Origin: Falciphora oryzae
Taxonomy: Eukaryota; Ascomycota; Sordariomycetes; Magnaporthales; Magnaporthaceae
NCBI GenBank assembly: GCA_000733355.1
Contig: JNVV01000024.1
Coordinates: 27,145 to 91,144 of the forward strand
Length of the DNA stretch: 64,000 nucleotides
Reading direction: 5' to 3'
This document shows positions 42,452-52,572 of this stretch, in pieces (the stretch's first letter is position 1; each line of letters begins with the position of its first letter). The notes below the pieces were generated by a model, which saw only the letters and a list, made by a program, of their open reading frames with translations, was not told the origin of the DNA and did not search any database. Position numbers and translations under genes: made by a program.

Positions 42452-44311
42452 ACATGGTTCATATGCGAATGGGACACATAAGCGAGTGGGACACGACACG
42501 CGACAACGCGACGCATCATTTTTAACAACTAATTCCTCCACTAAAAAAAATGCCAAACATAAGCGACGAAAGCCGGGTAATCCTTGCCCTTTAAGCTTTG
42601 CAATCCAACCTACAATTAACCATCCGGGAGGCTGCGAAAATCTACTCGGTTTCGAAATCGACTTTAGCGCGTCGGAAGCGCGGCCAACCTACTCGACGCG
42701 ATTGCATACCTAACTCCCGGAAATTAACGGAATCCGAAAAGGAGGCGCTTGTTAAATACATACTCGAACTGGATTTTCGCGCATTTCCTCCCCAGCCTTT
42801 TAGTGTTAAAAATATAGCCAACCGACTACTCGCCGAACGCGACGCGGGCACCGTCGGCAAATGCTAGGTCGCAAACTTCGTTAAGCGCCGCGCAAAGCTC
42901 GGTACGCGCTGGATTCGAAAATACGACTACCAAAGGGCCAAATGCGAAAATCCCAAGCTCGTTTCTGCGTAGTTCGATTTTATACGAAATACTGTAGCCA
43001 AATATAGCATCTAAAATAACGACATTTACAACTTCGACGAAACCGGCTTCCTTATAGGTATAATCGCCGCCGTTATAGTTATTACAACGTCGGAAAGCCG
43101 TAGCAAAACAAAGCTAGTTTAGCCTAGCAACCGGGAATAGGCTATAATCATTTAAAGGGTTAACTATTGCGGTTAGGCGGTCCTTCCTTTCATTATCGTC
43201 AAAAGGCAATACCACCTAGCTAATTGGTATTCGGAAACCGACCTTTTACGCAATTGGGTTATCGTAACGAGCGCTAACGGGTGGATTACAAACGAGCTCG
43301 GCCTGAAATAGATCCAGCATTTCGATAAACACACTGCAGCTCGTTCCACGGGGTCCTATCGTTTGTTAGTGCTAAACGGCCACGAAAGCCACCATTCGAC
43401 GGATTTTAAATTTTATTGCCAAAAATACAACATTATTACGCTTTACATACTTCCGCATTCGTTTTACTTCCTTTAGCCGCTTAACGTCGGGTGCTTCGGC
43501 CTAATAAAACGGGCGTACGGTTAACAAATCGAAAACCTGATGAGGTTATACGTTAGCTACGTAACTAAGGTCGAGTTCCTTTTGGCGTTTAAAGCGGCAT
43601 TTTTTAATTCTATAACTGAAAGAAACATTTGAAAAGGTTTCCGAAAAGCTAGCTTTGCTCCTTTCAATCCGGATTCGGTTTTGGAAAAGCTAGATGTAAG
43701 GCTACGGACTCCAACGCCCCCGAAAACGCCCCTAAGCGACCCCGAACCTTAAACCTCCAAAACGCCCAGGACAGTTAGGGAAGCAATTTTACAATTTGAA
43801 TATATCAAAACTCGAATTTCCAATCACTAAAGCAGCTTTCCAATTCCTATTTATACGGCCGTGGACCAAATTGCAAAAGGGGCGAAAGCGATAATGCATA
43901 AAGTGGCCTTTTTCCGAGCCGAAGTGTCCACGCTTAAAAAGGCGAACGAGGCACTAAACAAACGCCGGAAGGCCAAAAAAACACGTGTCCGATTTGGAGG
44001 GTCACTTACTATCGAAAAGGTACGAAATGTGCTAAATTAGGAGGCGTTGGATAGATAGCTACAGCAAAAAATGCGCGATCGGGGGGGTTTGGAAAGGAGG
44101 GCGACGGCGATTCGTCGGCGATATGGCATTTGCGGCAAAACCGGACACAATGCGCGCACCTGTTAGGAAAAAGTAGAGATATCCGATGTATATAGTTCCG
44201 AATAGTTTAAATGGATTGCTGGCGTTGTTGGGTTGGCATGCGAGTTAATTATCGAAAGGTCGGGTTGGGTGTCCCACTCGCTTATGTGTCCCACTCGCAT
44301 ATGAACCACGT
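42452..44311 (+). mobile_element. Pogo-type (Tc1/mariner superfamily) DNA transposon, full length, decayed
   Basis: 1860 bp, flanked by TA (42450-42451, 44312-44313). Ends are ACATGGTTCATATGCGAATG on the left and the complement of ACGTGGTTCATATGCGAGTG on the right. Each end has the doubled GCGA-TGGGACAC unit with 17-bp spacing, identical in core to MITE family D. It carries one long transposase frame without frameshifts but with many stops. It is the only element here with coding sequence. Confidence 0.9.
42550..44235 (+). pseudogene. Pogo-family DDE transposase, inactivated by G:C to A:T changes
   Basis: From ATG 42550 one frame stays in register to about 44235 (some 560 codons). An HTH region (LTIREAAKIYSVSKSTLARR) is followed by FDETGF with the first catalytic Asp (43036-43038). 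Next come ANGWITNELGLK and LVLNGHESHH, where the second Asp is Asn (AAC 43375-43377), and PLNVGCFGLIKRAYG, where the third is also Asn (AAC 43483-43485). A C-terminal zinc-knuckle-like YGICGKTGHNARTC has Tyr in place of the first Cys. About eighteen in-frame TAG/TAA/TGA codons are present, typically where Trp or Gln is expected. Stops by TGG to TAG and CAG to TAG, and Asp to Asn, are all C:G to T:A transitions, the mark of RIP. No active protein is possible. Confidence 0.88.
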
Positions 44312-44689
44312 TATATATATTTTGCACTTTTCCTTTTAAATCCAAATTTTAAGCTTTACCGAAAATCCCGAAGTATAAATGTCATTTTTTTTAAACAGCC
44401 CAAAAAGCTGGCTTTCAATTGATACAAGGTACGTATTTGTCAGATTTTAATTGAACTTATTATCGTAAATCCAAAACGATGCGTCTTAGTGGGAAAAGGG
44501 TGGCCGGAAGTGGGGGGTGGCCCGAAACAGGGGTCTTGACTTAGGTACTCCTGTAGACACGGAGATCTCCAAATGGGGTGAACAACGATCCTTTATATCA
44601 GAGGATCGATCTATTATTGTGCACGAAGACTGAAAAGATCTATCTGCCAAAAAGGGAGCAAAAGGGAGGTTATATATATACGTTTTGGA

Positions 44690-44937
44690 TCGGCCAAAGG
44701 CCGTTCCCCTGCTCCCCAGCCTTGCGGGTCCACCAGCCCTCAGATCCCGTGATCTCTAATCACGGGACCGGAGGATCCGGGCCTTTCTGTGCCTTACCGA
44801 TTGCCTGCGCCGGACGCAATCCAACAACTGCCTCAGCCACATCAGAGACACAAGTCAGACTGGCGGAAAACCGCCACCTTTGTCGCTTCCACCGCAATGC
44901 TGGGACTGTGTTTGTGCTTTCTGAAAACAGAATGTCC
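44690..44937 (+). repeat. Dispersed repeat copy 2 (hairpin-bearing)
   Basis: Second copy of the element at 14400-14597, with the same ATCCCGTGAT / ATCACGGGA hairpin and the same downstream blocks, somewhat longer before the shared AATGTCC end. Confidence 0.75.
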
Positions 44938-45284
44938 AGAGCTCGAAATGCTTTAATCCTGGTTTACGTAGACATAGCAAGATAGGCTGTGGGCTCCGTA
45001 GAATATTGAAGAGAAGTGAGAATAGAAGAAAGACTTTCACGAAGGTGAAAGGAACTTCAGCTTGAATACCCAGACTGCTATTTTCCGTGCAAACGCGTCT
45101 GGGTTGCTGATGGGACCCCAAGGACCTGCCGGACACCCTCGTGAACTCTGGCAGTTCAGCGTGCGGTTTTGCTGGGCCACAGGCTCCGGAAGAGCGCCAC
45201 CTGGACCTCCCCAGCACCTTTCCGCACTGATAGATGGGATGATATCCTTGCAAGGCGGTTTAGCGACTCCTCATTCGGCAGGTT

Positions 45285-45470
45285 GGAGACGCTCGTCATC
45301 GCGACGGCGAAGCAGGGAGGCAATTCTGGAGATCTACTTTTTCAAGTGGCATAAAGGTCAGCGGTAGTTGGAATATATAAAATTATCATGCCTAACACAA
45401 AGTAATTAGGACGGACGTACGCTGGAGGGCATACGCTGGTCCAGAACGCGTGGCGATATCAAGGGCCGGG
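45285..45470. repeat. Local direct repeat, copy 1
   Basis: Shares GCAGGGAGGCAA-TCTGGAGATCTA, TTTTCAAGTG and ACGCTGGTCCAGA with 45845-45990. Confidence 0.65.
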
Positions 45471-45844
45471 AGACGATTCTGGAGGCCTTTTCTCTCCGAA
45501 TGGGACAGTGTTGACGGTCGTTGTCGTATAAAGGTGTTATCTTTAACTTAAAAGGGGGGCGTATGTTGGAGGATCTCACGAAGGATGCGGGGCCCTTCCA
45601 AGGCCCTACAATCCGGGGTAGGTATAACGGGCCTCGCCGGCGTCACGGATGCTCCCTAAGGGTTACGGCCCCTTCAGTGTCTCCGATGCATGCTCCCTAT
45701 CCCTTGTGCACACCCGTGTTTATAGGGCCGGAGGGCCTCCTACCCTCCACCACCTTTTCTATAGATCTTTAGAGATACAGATCATACTCTAGGCCTCCTG
45801 CGTGCCCTCTACTCCGCAATAGAGGGTGTATATTGGCCCGGGGC

Positions 45845-45990
45845 GTATCGCGACGTCAAGGCAAGGCGGGGAGGCAACTCTGGAGATCTATCGTTTTCAA
45901 GTGCAAAAGGGTCAGCTTTGTTCATGTTCCATAAGGGCATCATCGTGACAACGAAGCAAGACGCACGCTGGTCCAGAGCGCGAGCGTTGG
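45845..45990. repeat. Local direct repeat, copy 2
   Basis: Pairs with 45285-45470, lying about 560 bp downstream and diverged mainly by transitions and indels. Confidence 0.65.
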
Positions 45991-46127
45991 CAGCTCGCTT
46001 GGCGAGGCTGGTGAACGATAGGGGCTTGACAAAGACCCAGTAATTAGCACCTATGCAGCTTGTGGCAAGGCGGGATCCAGGGCAGGGTTTGTGATGTTGG
46101 TAACACATAGAGAAAGCCGGCTTACTC

Positions 46128-46337
46128 CAAGGTAGCTTGGTGGTAGAATTGTTTATGCGGGAGGAAATGTCGCAGAACCGATAATTATGGGAACAGCTCG
46201 TGCGTTGACCCCGTTTTTGTGAGCGGAAAAAACCCTGGGTAGCGAGGAACCTGTGGCTGTGCAAAGGATATTAAGGCTGGGCATAAGGTCGGCAAAGAGG
46301 CTCAGAACAGGAAGTGGGGGAGAAATGTTCATCCGAC
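46128..46337. repeat. Dispersed repeat copy (pairs with 40196-40420)
   Basis: Shares GCGAGGAACCTGTGGCTGTG and flanking blocks with the copy at 40196-40420. Confidence 0.7.
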
Positions 46338-47169
46338 ACTTGGACATGGGCTATGAGCCTAAAGCCTCCTGCAAGAACAGGACCCAGTGACGGCCTAGAT
46401 CCGCTGTGACGCCCTGGAGAAACAAATGGCTAACATGACACTATTTTGGCATAAAAAGCGGTTAACTAGGCACTATCATCAGCAGGAGTAGAGTTTTTGG
46501 ATGACAGAGAAATGCTCCCTTCCCAACCTCGAGGAAGACGCAGGCTAGACGACCAAGGAGCTCACAGCTGCTACGTGTTGCCAATTCTCAGACATTTCTT
46601 TTTCTCTTCCTTTTGGAATAGCAAGATATTCTCTCCAAACCTGCAAATTCTCTTATTTCCTTTGGTGTGTAGATAACATGGCACCCTTGTGTCTTCGGTA
46701 AGAAAGCGGGAAAATTAAATACCAGACAAGACCCTGCTCGAGGTGAAAGGAGCCGGTAATCACCTACTTAAACGGGTAGACACCTACCTACCTACCTAAG
46801 CTCGGCCGCTTCATTGTTTTCTTGCAGCCTACTTGCATCTATTGGCATACCAACGCGAGACCACCGCCCAAACACAAAATGGGCATTTGGACCCCCTGAA
46901 TGGATACGCGGGGTAACAGGACATGGAAACAAAACCCTCTCTTGGTCAGTCAGAAAGAGGGATCGGAGAAAGAAAATGACGAAGAAGATCTAGAGGCGTG
47001 AAGGGCGTGAGGCAAAACCTTGGCCCGACCCCGTGTTGTGGTTCCCGGAGTGGAGATGTTGCTCCACATAGGACCCGGGCGGTGAGAAATTGCACCATGG
47101 AATCGACCTCTTCCAATCGAGAAAAAAGGAAACAAGCGTAATAGCTAGCCCAAAGTCACCCGAAGAACC

Positions 47170-48842
47170 ATGGGTCTTGTGGCCAACCTCGTGGCCGCTG
47201 CAGGGCTCCTGTCGGCGTGCTCGTCCCACGTCGTCACTTCTGCGAGCCCCCACCATCCTCGCAGTGTCGCGCCCCGCGCCGTCACCGCTCAGGGCACCAT
47301 CACCGGGACTCGCGACGCGAACGGGAACTCGGTCTTCCTCGGCATCCCCTTCGCCGCCACCACGGGCGGCGACAACAGATGGCGCGCCCCTCAGTCCGTG
47401 GTTCCTTCGTTGCAGCCCTTCAACGCGACCGCCTACGGGCCGACGTGTCCGCAGGCCCCGTCGCCATCCAGCGGGCAGTGGTCGCGGCAGGACGAGGATT
47501 GCTTGAACCTGAACATCTGGGCGCCAGAGCAGCAGAAACAGGAGGGAAAACTCCCCGTGTTTGTATATATGTACGGCGGCGCCATGGTCACGGGTTCTAA
47601 CAGCAACCCGCAGATCCAGGGGACCAACTTTGCGAAGAAGGGCGTCATCTATGTCAACTTCAACACGCGCGAGAGCATCTTTGCCTCGCCCTATTCGTCG
47701 GAGCTGGGAGGTGCGAGCCCAAATGAGTCGCAAAACTTTGGCATCCTGGATGTGGACAAGGCACTTGAGTGGGTGCGGGAGAATATTGCTGGTATGCCTG
47801 GAAAGAATGAAACGAGTATCAAGCGTTAGGAGCTGACCTAAGAACAGCCTTTGGCGGCGACCCCGACCATATCGTCTTCGGCGGCCACTCGTCCGGCTCC
47901 GTCCAGGTCGACTACTACCTCTGGAACCACCCAGACACCTTCCTGAAGGGCGCAGTCCAAATGTCCGCCAACGCCATGTCCGGCCCTGCCTACGCGCCCG
48001 TTGACCAAGCCCTCGGCCTGATGGCCGCAGACCTCGGCTGCCCCACGGCGGCGTCGGGCGGCCAGATCGACTGCCTGCGCAAGCTGGACGCCGAGGCCTT
48101 CAAGACGGAGCGGTTCAACAGCTTCCTCAACACCGTCTTCACGCCCACCATCGATGACAAGACGCGCCACTCCGACTACGCGGCGCAGTTCGTGGCCGGC
48201 AGGTACGCGTCGCACGTGCCGCTGCTGACCGGCACCTCGGACGGTGAGGGCACCATCTTCTCGCTGGTCTACGGCGCCGAGAACGGCAACTTCAGCAGCT
48301 GGGTCCGCTCCTTCAACGCCGACGTCGCCCACCTGGACCCCGCCGCCCTCGAGGCCGCGTACCCGGCCGGCGCCTTCGCGTCCGAGCCGCTCCGCGGCGG
48401 CGCCCAGTACGGCGACGCGCGCTTCTACTGCCCCGTCGACTACCTGATCGACATGAGGTCACGGGCGCAGCCGATATGGGCGTACCGCTTCTTTGGCAAG
48501 TACGACAACGTCGTCGGCCCGGCCGGCACCGCGCCGACGCACGGGACCGAGGTGCCCTTCTTCCACGGCGGCAACGAGTGCTTCGACGGTCTCCAGGGCG
48601 TCACGGCCCAGCAGCAGGCTCTGGCTGATTCCATCCATGACATGTTCGTCGCGTGGATCAAGGACCCCGTTGCCGGCCCGGGCTGGGACAGGGTGCAGCC
48701 CGAGTCGGGACCGCTCGCTAAGCTTGGCGTGCCCAGTGATGAGCTCTCGAGGATTCCAGGCGAGACAGGGGAGTTCAATAAAAGGTGCCAGACGGTTTAC
48801 AACCCCATGTTCTCGACATACCCGATCGTCCAGCCCATCTGA
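47170..48842 (+). CDS. Secreted type-B carboxylesterase/lipase, 538 aa
   Basis: Exons 47170-47791 and 47848-48842 with a GTATGC...AACAG intron restoring NIAAFGGDP. Signal peptide MGLVANLVAAAGLLSACSS. The alpha/beta-hydrolase motifs of the COesterase family are in order: FLGIPFAATTGGDNRW, EDCLNLNIWAP (EDCLxLN signature), VYMYGGA for the oxyanion loop and the nucleophile elbow FGGHSSGSVQ (GxSxG). GTSDGEGTIF and FHGGNECFDG near the end are in the usual places for the acidic and His residues, although the expected His-Gly-x-E form is altered to HGGNE. It hydrolyses carboxylic esters, substrate unknown. Length is normal for the family. Nearest neighbours are unrelated. Confidence 0.9.
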
Positions 48843-49236
48843 GGCAACGAAGGTGCCCTAGCTGTCGGGTCCGGAGTCTGACATGATACTAAACCCGTAT
48901 GTGGGGGAGCGTGGAAAGACGAACAAGGCTTAACTAGCTCGCGGCCTAAATAACAGACCTATTTTGTATAGAAGATGGGGCAAAGTTTTGACCTGCTGGC
49001 CGGAGCGCGATCGCGTGCGCCCGACCCCTTCCGTTATCTCTCGATATAATAGTGTACGTACAACATACCCTGGAAGGTCGCCGGCCTTTTGGGCATGAGA
49101 ATAATAAAAGCCAGCTGCTCAACATACCATTTCCTATACCCAAAACTCCTCAAACTCCAAAGCCACAGATATAAATATGGACACTAGCCCAAAAAGCCCT
49201 CCTCAGAGTACGTCCCCAAAAGATCCGCATCAAGCC
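48843..49236. other. Convergent 3' region
   Basis: Between the esterase and the minus-strand membrane protein; nothing else seen. Confidence 0.5.
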
Positions 49237-49932
49237 TCATATACCGACGGTGGCACGGACGATATCGGGCCAGACATCGATCAGAACCGTCATCAAGTAC
49301 AGGCTGGCGACTAGCAACCCAGGCCCGAAAGTCAGTATGGTATCGATAGCGGACGAGCCTTGCCCGCCCAAGGAGCCGTTGAGGTGGGCAGCAAGCAAGA
49401 AGGTCGCGCACAGGAACGCCTTTCGCCGTCCCACAATGGAGGGCTTGAGTAGCGTCTCTATGATGGCGATGGTGAATGCGACTGCCCAGCAAGAGTAGGC
49501 AGAGATCCACCACTTGGGCTCGAGGTCCTGGCCCTTGGTCCGAAGGACGGCGACGATAACAGCCGAACTCCCTGCCACCGTGCCGACGAAAACGTCCGGG
49601 GCGAGTACCGTTTGCGTCCCCGTCCGGGCGGCGGATGGGGGAATGGCGAGCATCAGGGCCGCTGCGACCATCAACGACAGTCGCTTTGGGTTCCGTGGTA
49701 GCATATAGGCCAATCCCATGGCCGCATAGCACAAGTCGATGGCGTTGAAAAGCGCTACCTGTCTCCAAGCTGGGAAATGGCACACGCCAAGGTCGCCGTA
49801 ATCGGCGCAACCCAGACGATTGTTATATGGCCGAACCCCTGGGGGATGCGGCGTTCCCAAGGTGTTGAGGTGGTATCTGTGCTGGAGCCAACCGGAGGCA
49901 CCCCAGGAGACGTCGATCCTAGCGCTCCGCAT
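49237..49932 (-). CDS. Multi-pass membrane protein of unknown function
   Basis: Open frame with about six hydrophobic segments: ALFNAIDLCYAAMGLAYML, LSLMVAAALMLAIP, VFVGTVAGSSAVIVAVL, WWISAYSCWAVAFTIAII, AFLCATFLLAAHL and FGPGLLVASLYLMTVL. It includes the loop RTKGQDLEPKWW. The layout is that of a small fungal integral membrane protein; I do not recognise the family. ATG 49932 gives 231 residues, but the first 50 or so (MRSARIDVSWGASGW) are not obviously part of the fold, so a later start or an upstream exon is possible. Upstream on the same strand lies a P-type ATPase fragment in another frame. The two do not form one gene. Confidence 0.55.
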   Translation of the reverse strand: MRSARIDVSWGASGWLQHRYHLNTLGTPHPPGVRPYNNRLGCADYGDLGVCHFPAWRQVALFNAIDLCYAAMGLAYMLPRNPKRLSLMVAAALMLAIPPSAARTGTQTVLAPDVFVGTVAGSSAVIVAVLRTKGQDLEPKWWISAYSCWAVAFTIAIIETLLKPSIVGRRKAFLCATFLLAAHLNGSLGGQGSSAIDTILTFGPGLLVASLYLMTVLIDVWPDIVRATVGI

Positions 49933-49949
49933 CCTTGCAGAAACCGGTA

Positions 49950-50500
49950 TTCCAATCCGATGTCCAGGCAGCCCAATGCCCCGACCACACCATGTCCGCC
50001 GTTAGCATCCACCTGGGATCCCCACTGGTGATGCCGGCCATCCACACTGCGACCACGGCCACGTTGGCCAGGAACTGAAAAAAACCTCCGGACAGAGGTG
50101 TTGACCGCCCTGGCCCATTCAAAAGCCGCTATGATGTAGCTGAAGTTGTCGTTCGTCAGGGTAATCTGCGCCGCTTCCTTGGCCACTGCGATGCCCGCTT
50201 CGCCCATCGAAAACCCCATGTCGGCCAAGCGTAGGGCCGGCACGTCGTCCCCGCAGCTGGTAGCGGTGACCGTTCCGCCGAGACTCTTGAACTTCTTCTG
50301 CACGAGGAGGCGCTTGTCGTCAGGCGACGCGCACGCGAGCACACGAAGGCACGGGAGCACAGCCGTCATGTCGGCGTCGCTGAGGTGGCGGAAGACAGGC
50401 CCTTTCAAGACGGCCCCGTTGGTTTCAAGCCCACGGTATCTGGCAATCTCCCGCGCTGTGAGTAAGCAGTCTCCATCGATTGCTTGTCCCTCGTCTGTCG
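49950..50500 (-). pseudogene. P-type Ca2+-ATPase (PMCA-like) fragment
   Basis: Minus-strand blocks match the end of the P domain and the next membrane segment of calcium-type P-ATPases: DCLLTAREIARYRGLETNGA, LKGPVFRHLSDADMTAVLP, LRVLACASPDDKRLLVQ, LADMGFSMGEAGIAVAKEAA and LTNDNFSYIIAAFEWARAV. The hinge motif TGDGxNDxPAL is wrecked (TATSCGDDVPALR). After VRRFF a one-base shift is needed to continue FQFLANVAVVAVWMAGI. The phosphorylation site DKTGT and everything before it are missing, as are most later membrane helices. It is a fragment of a former vacuolar or plasma-membrane pump and cannot be functional. Confidence 0.75.
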
Positions 50501-51332
50501 TCACCGCGGGCCAGTGGCAATGGTCGCCCAGCGGAGTCGGATCACGTTGCATCGGTGCTCTAGAGGTCGGACGATCGGTAATCGCTCTTGTAGTGTCAGG
50601 CGAATCCGCGCCGGATAGGAGAGAATATCTCCGAATGCGTCCCGGCCTATCTGCCCAGCATATATCCATGACTATGTCCACCACACGTCGTCAGTTGCCA
50701 TTGCTATCCCGGCGAGATCCAGTCGATGGCTAACATTCTCGAGGGTAAATCCAAGTGTGCGTATTCTCTCACCCGCAGACTCTTTTCCAGTGATGGGAAA
50801 ACAGGGACTATAGTTGCTGGAAGGGGTCTCGAGTGTTGTGTGCTTTGGCGCGGAGGGGCGAGTCGACGACTGCGTGATGCTCCGTGTTTTGCAGGCGGCA
50901 CGCCACCTCGAAGAAGATGGTGATGTTCACAGCCTGTATCTAAGGGAAAATGGGACCAAGCCGAGTCCCACCAAAGCCGGGCAACGGGCAGATTTTACGC
51001 TTTACACACCACGCCCTCCCTAGTAGTTGTAGTACCTCGGCTCGTCAAAGACGTGGTAGCGGTGCCCGCGGAACAGGAGTCGCGGTCGAGGGCCTTTCTA
51101 CGTTTGGACTCGGGCTGGTTGCCTGACGGAACGTCTGGGGGTGGTAAACCACGCTTACCAGGCGAACCAGCAGTCTCTTTTTGTTGCCTTAAACGAGGTA
51201 GGTTGGCGCTTGTCAGCACGAAATCAGGCTGCTGGTGTTTTTTCACGACAGGCTGTAGGTGATTTTGATGGCAAGGTGACCAGGCTGTGGCGAACCAGCA
51301 GTCTCGAGCCTCGGGATGATCCAGGCGGAAAC
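50501..51332. other. Intergenic, no supportable gene
   Basis: May contain further unrecognisable ATPase remnants at its left end. Short frames only. Confidence 0.4.
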
Positions 51333-51837
51333 ATGGAACACAGTCCACCTCGAAAAGGGGCATCTTGGGAGTCGGAGCTTTGTCGTCCGGCGACCGTCCC
51401 CGAACGACCACCGAAGCGGCTTGGACTCGCCCTGATAGGGGCCTCGATCGCCGGGGCGATTTTGATGACCCAATGGCGCCTCGGCTACCTTGACAAACGG
51501 TTGGGTCACTTCCAATTCCACTTCGCGCAACATGTGAGTTGATCGCTTGTTCCTATAACACTACAGATTCTTGGTCACCTAACATTTGTATCAGGAACTT
51601 CTCTCCCATCCCGGCGTTCTAGTTCTGGGTATCTTCCTCCACTTCGCCGCCCTCACACTCGTCTACTATCTAAATGGGGGCGACAGGCACCAAGACATCT
51701 TCCTCATCTCCATTACAGGTGCCACTGCGACCTTGGGATCTCTCTTGGGTCTGGAGGCATCGACCATACTGCTTAGAGCCGCCCCTTGGGCGAGCACCGT
51801 TGCGTTGTGTGCAAGCACGTACAGAAAGGGGGCTTAG
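51333..51837 (+). CDS. Small membrane protein, 147 aa
   Basis: Two-exon model: 51333-51533 and 51595-51837, with a GTGAGT donor, a CTAAC branch site 15 bases before TATCAG, and a clean frame across the junction (FAQH|ELLSHP). Helices: LGLALIGASIAGAILM, VLVLGIFLHFAALTLVYYL, DIFLISITGATATLGSLLGL and possibly a fourth, LLRAAPWASTVALCA. The N-terminal 30 residues are polar (MEHSPPRKGASWESEL). No family recognised. The canonical intron supports a real gene despite its size. Confidence 0.55.
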
Positions 51838-52572
51838 AATCGACCCCGTTGGCTTCACTTGGGAGGCGCTTTACTGTTGAGTCCGTGTACTGCTCTTCTT
51901 CCTTTTCCATCCTCTCCTATGACGTCCGTCTCTCCTGGACGCCCTTCGTCCCCCATGTCCTTCTAGACACGAGTAACTTTTATGGAGGAAAATTGTGGTT
52001 GAGTACTTGATATGCGCCTTTGTCTGCCTAGATGGATACGGCACGCTCCAAGACGACGTGCGCTTTGTTTGTGCGAAGGTTGATAGTGGTCGCATGTGCG
52101 CACAAATGATGTGACGTAATTAAGCCAGTGCGCCCAACCGTCTTGCATGGCGATGGACTTGCTAGCGCAGGGCGGGAGCCGAACAAACGAAATGGGAGCG
52201 TTGTCTTGATTCGCGCGGGACTGTTGGCAAGTGCTGGATTTGTGCAGCCATCGACGTCATTGATTCAATCCCAGCTGCTCGGGACCACAAGGAGTGAGAG
52301 CACCCTCTGCAGAATAAAACAAACAACGAGCTCGTTCTTCCAGTGACCTCTTTACCTAAAATATTGTGCAATCCACCTCGTTCAATCCTCCTTTTCGATA
52401 CTTTGATGCGCCAGACTCGATTGGCTTCCTAGAGGTCTTCCCATTTCCGGCAGAGCTCGACCGCGCATCACCAACAAAGCTCGGCGCAGGGGGCGGGAGC
52501 AGCTTCGGGGGCGGGCTGCTGCATGTCAGGGTAGCATCCGCATCCGCCGCGCACCACACAAAGAACGCAGCC
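51838..52572. other. Intergenic, promoter of the DUF3292 gene
   Basis: No gene seen. The frame before 52573 is open back to 52366, so a longer N-terminus is possible but lacks conservation features. Confidence 0.5.

Larger units (their letters stand above)
44312..47169. other. Repeat-rich intergenic region, no gene
   Basis: About 2.9 kb of mixed repeat fragments: 44690-44937 (pair of 14400-14597), a local duplication (45285-45470 with 45845-45990) and 46128-46337. Frames present are short or run through the repeats. The right 300 bp is the presumed promoter of the carboxylesterase, with a CCTA repeat tract at 46775-46798. Confidence 0.6.
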
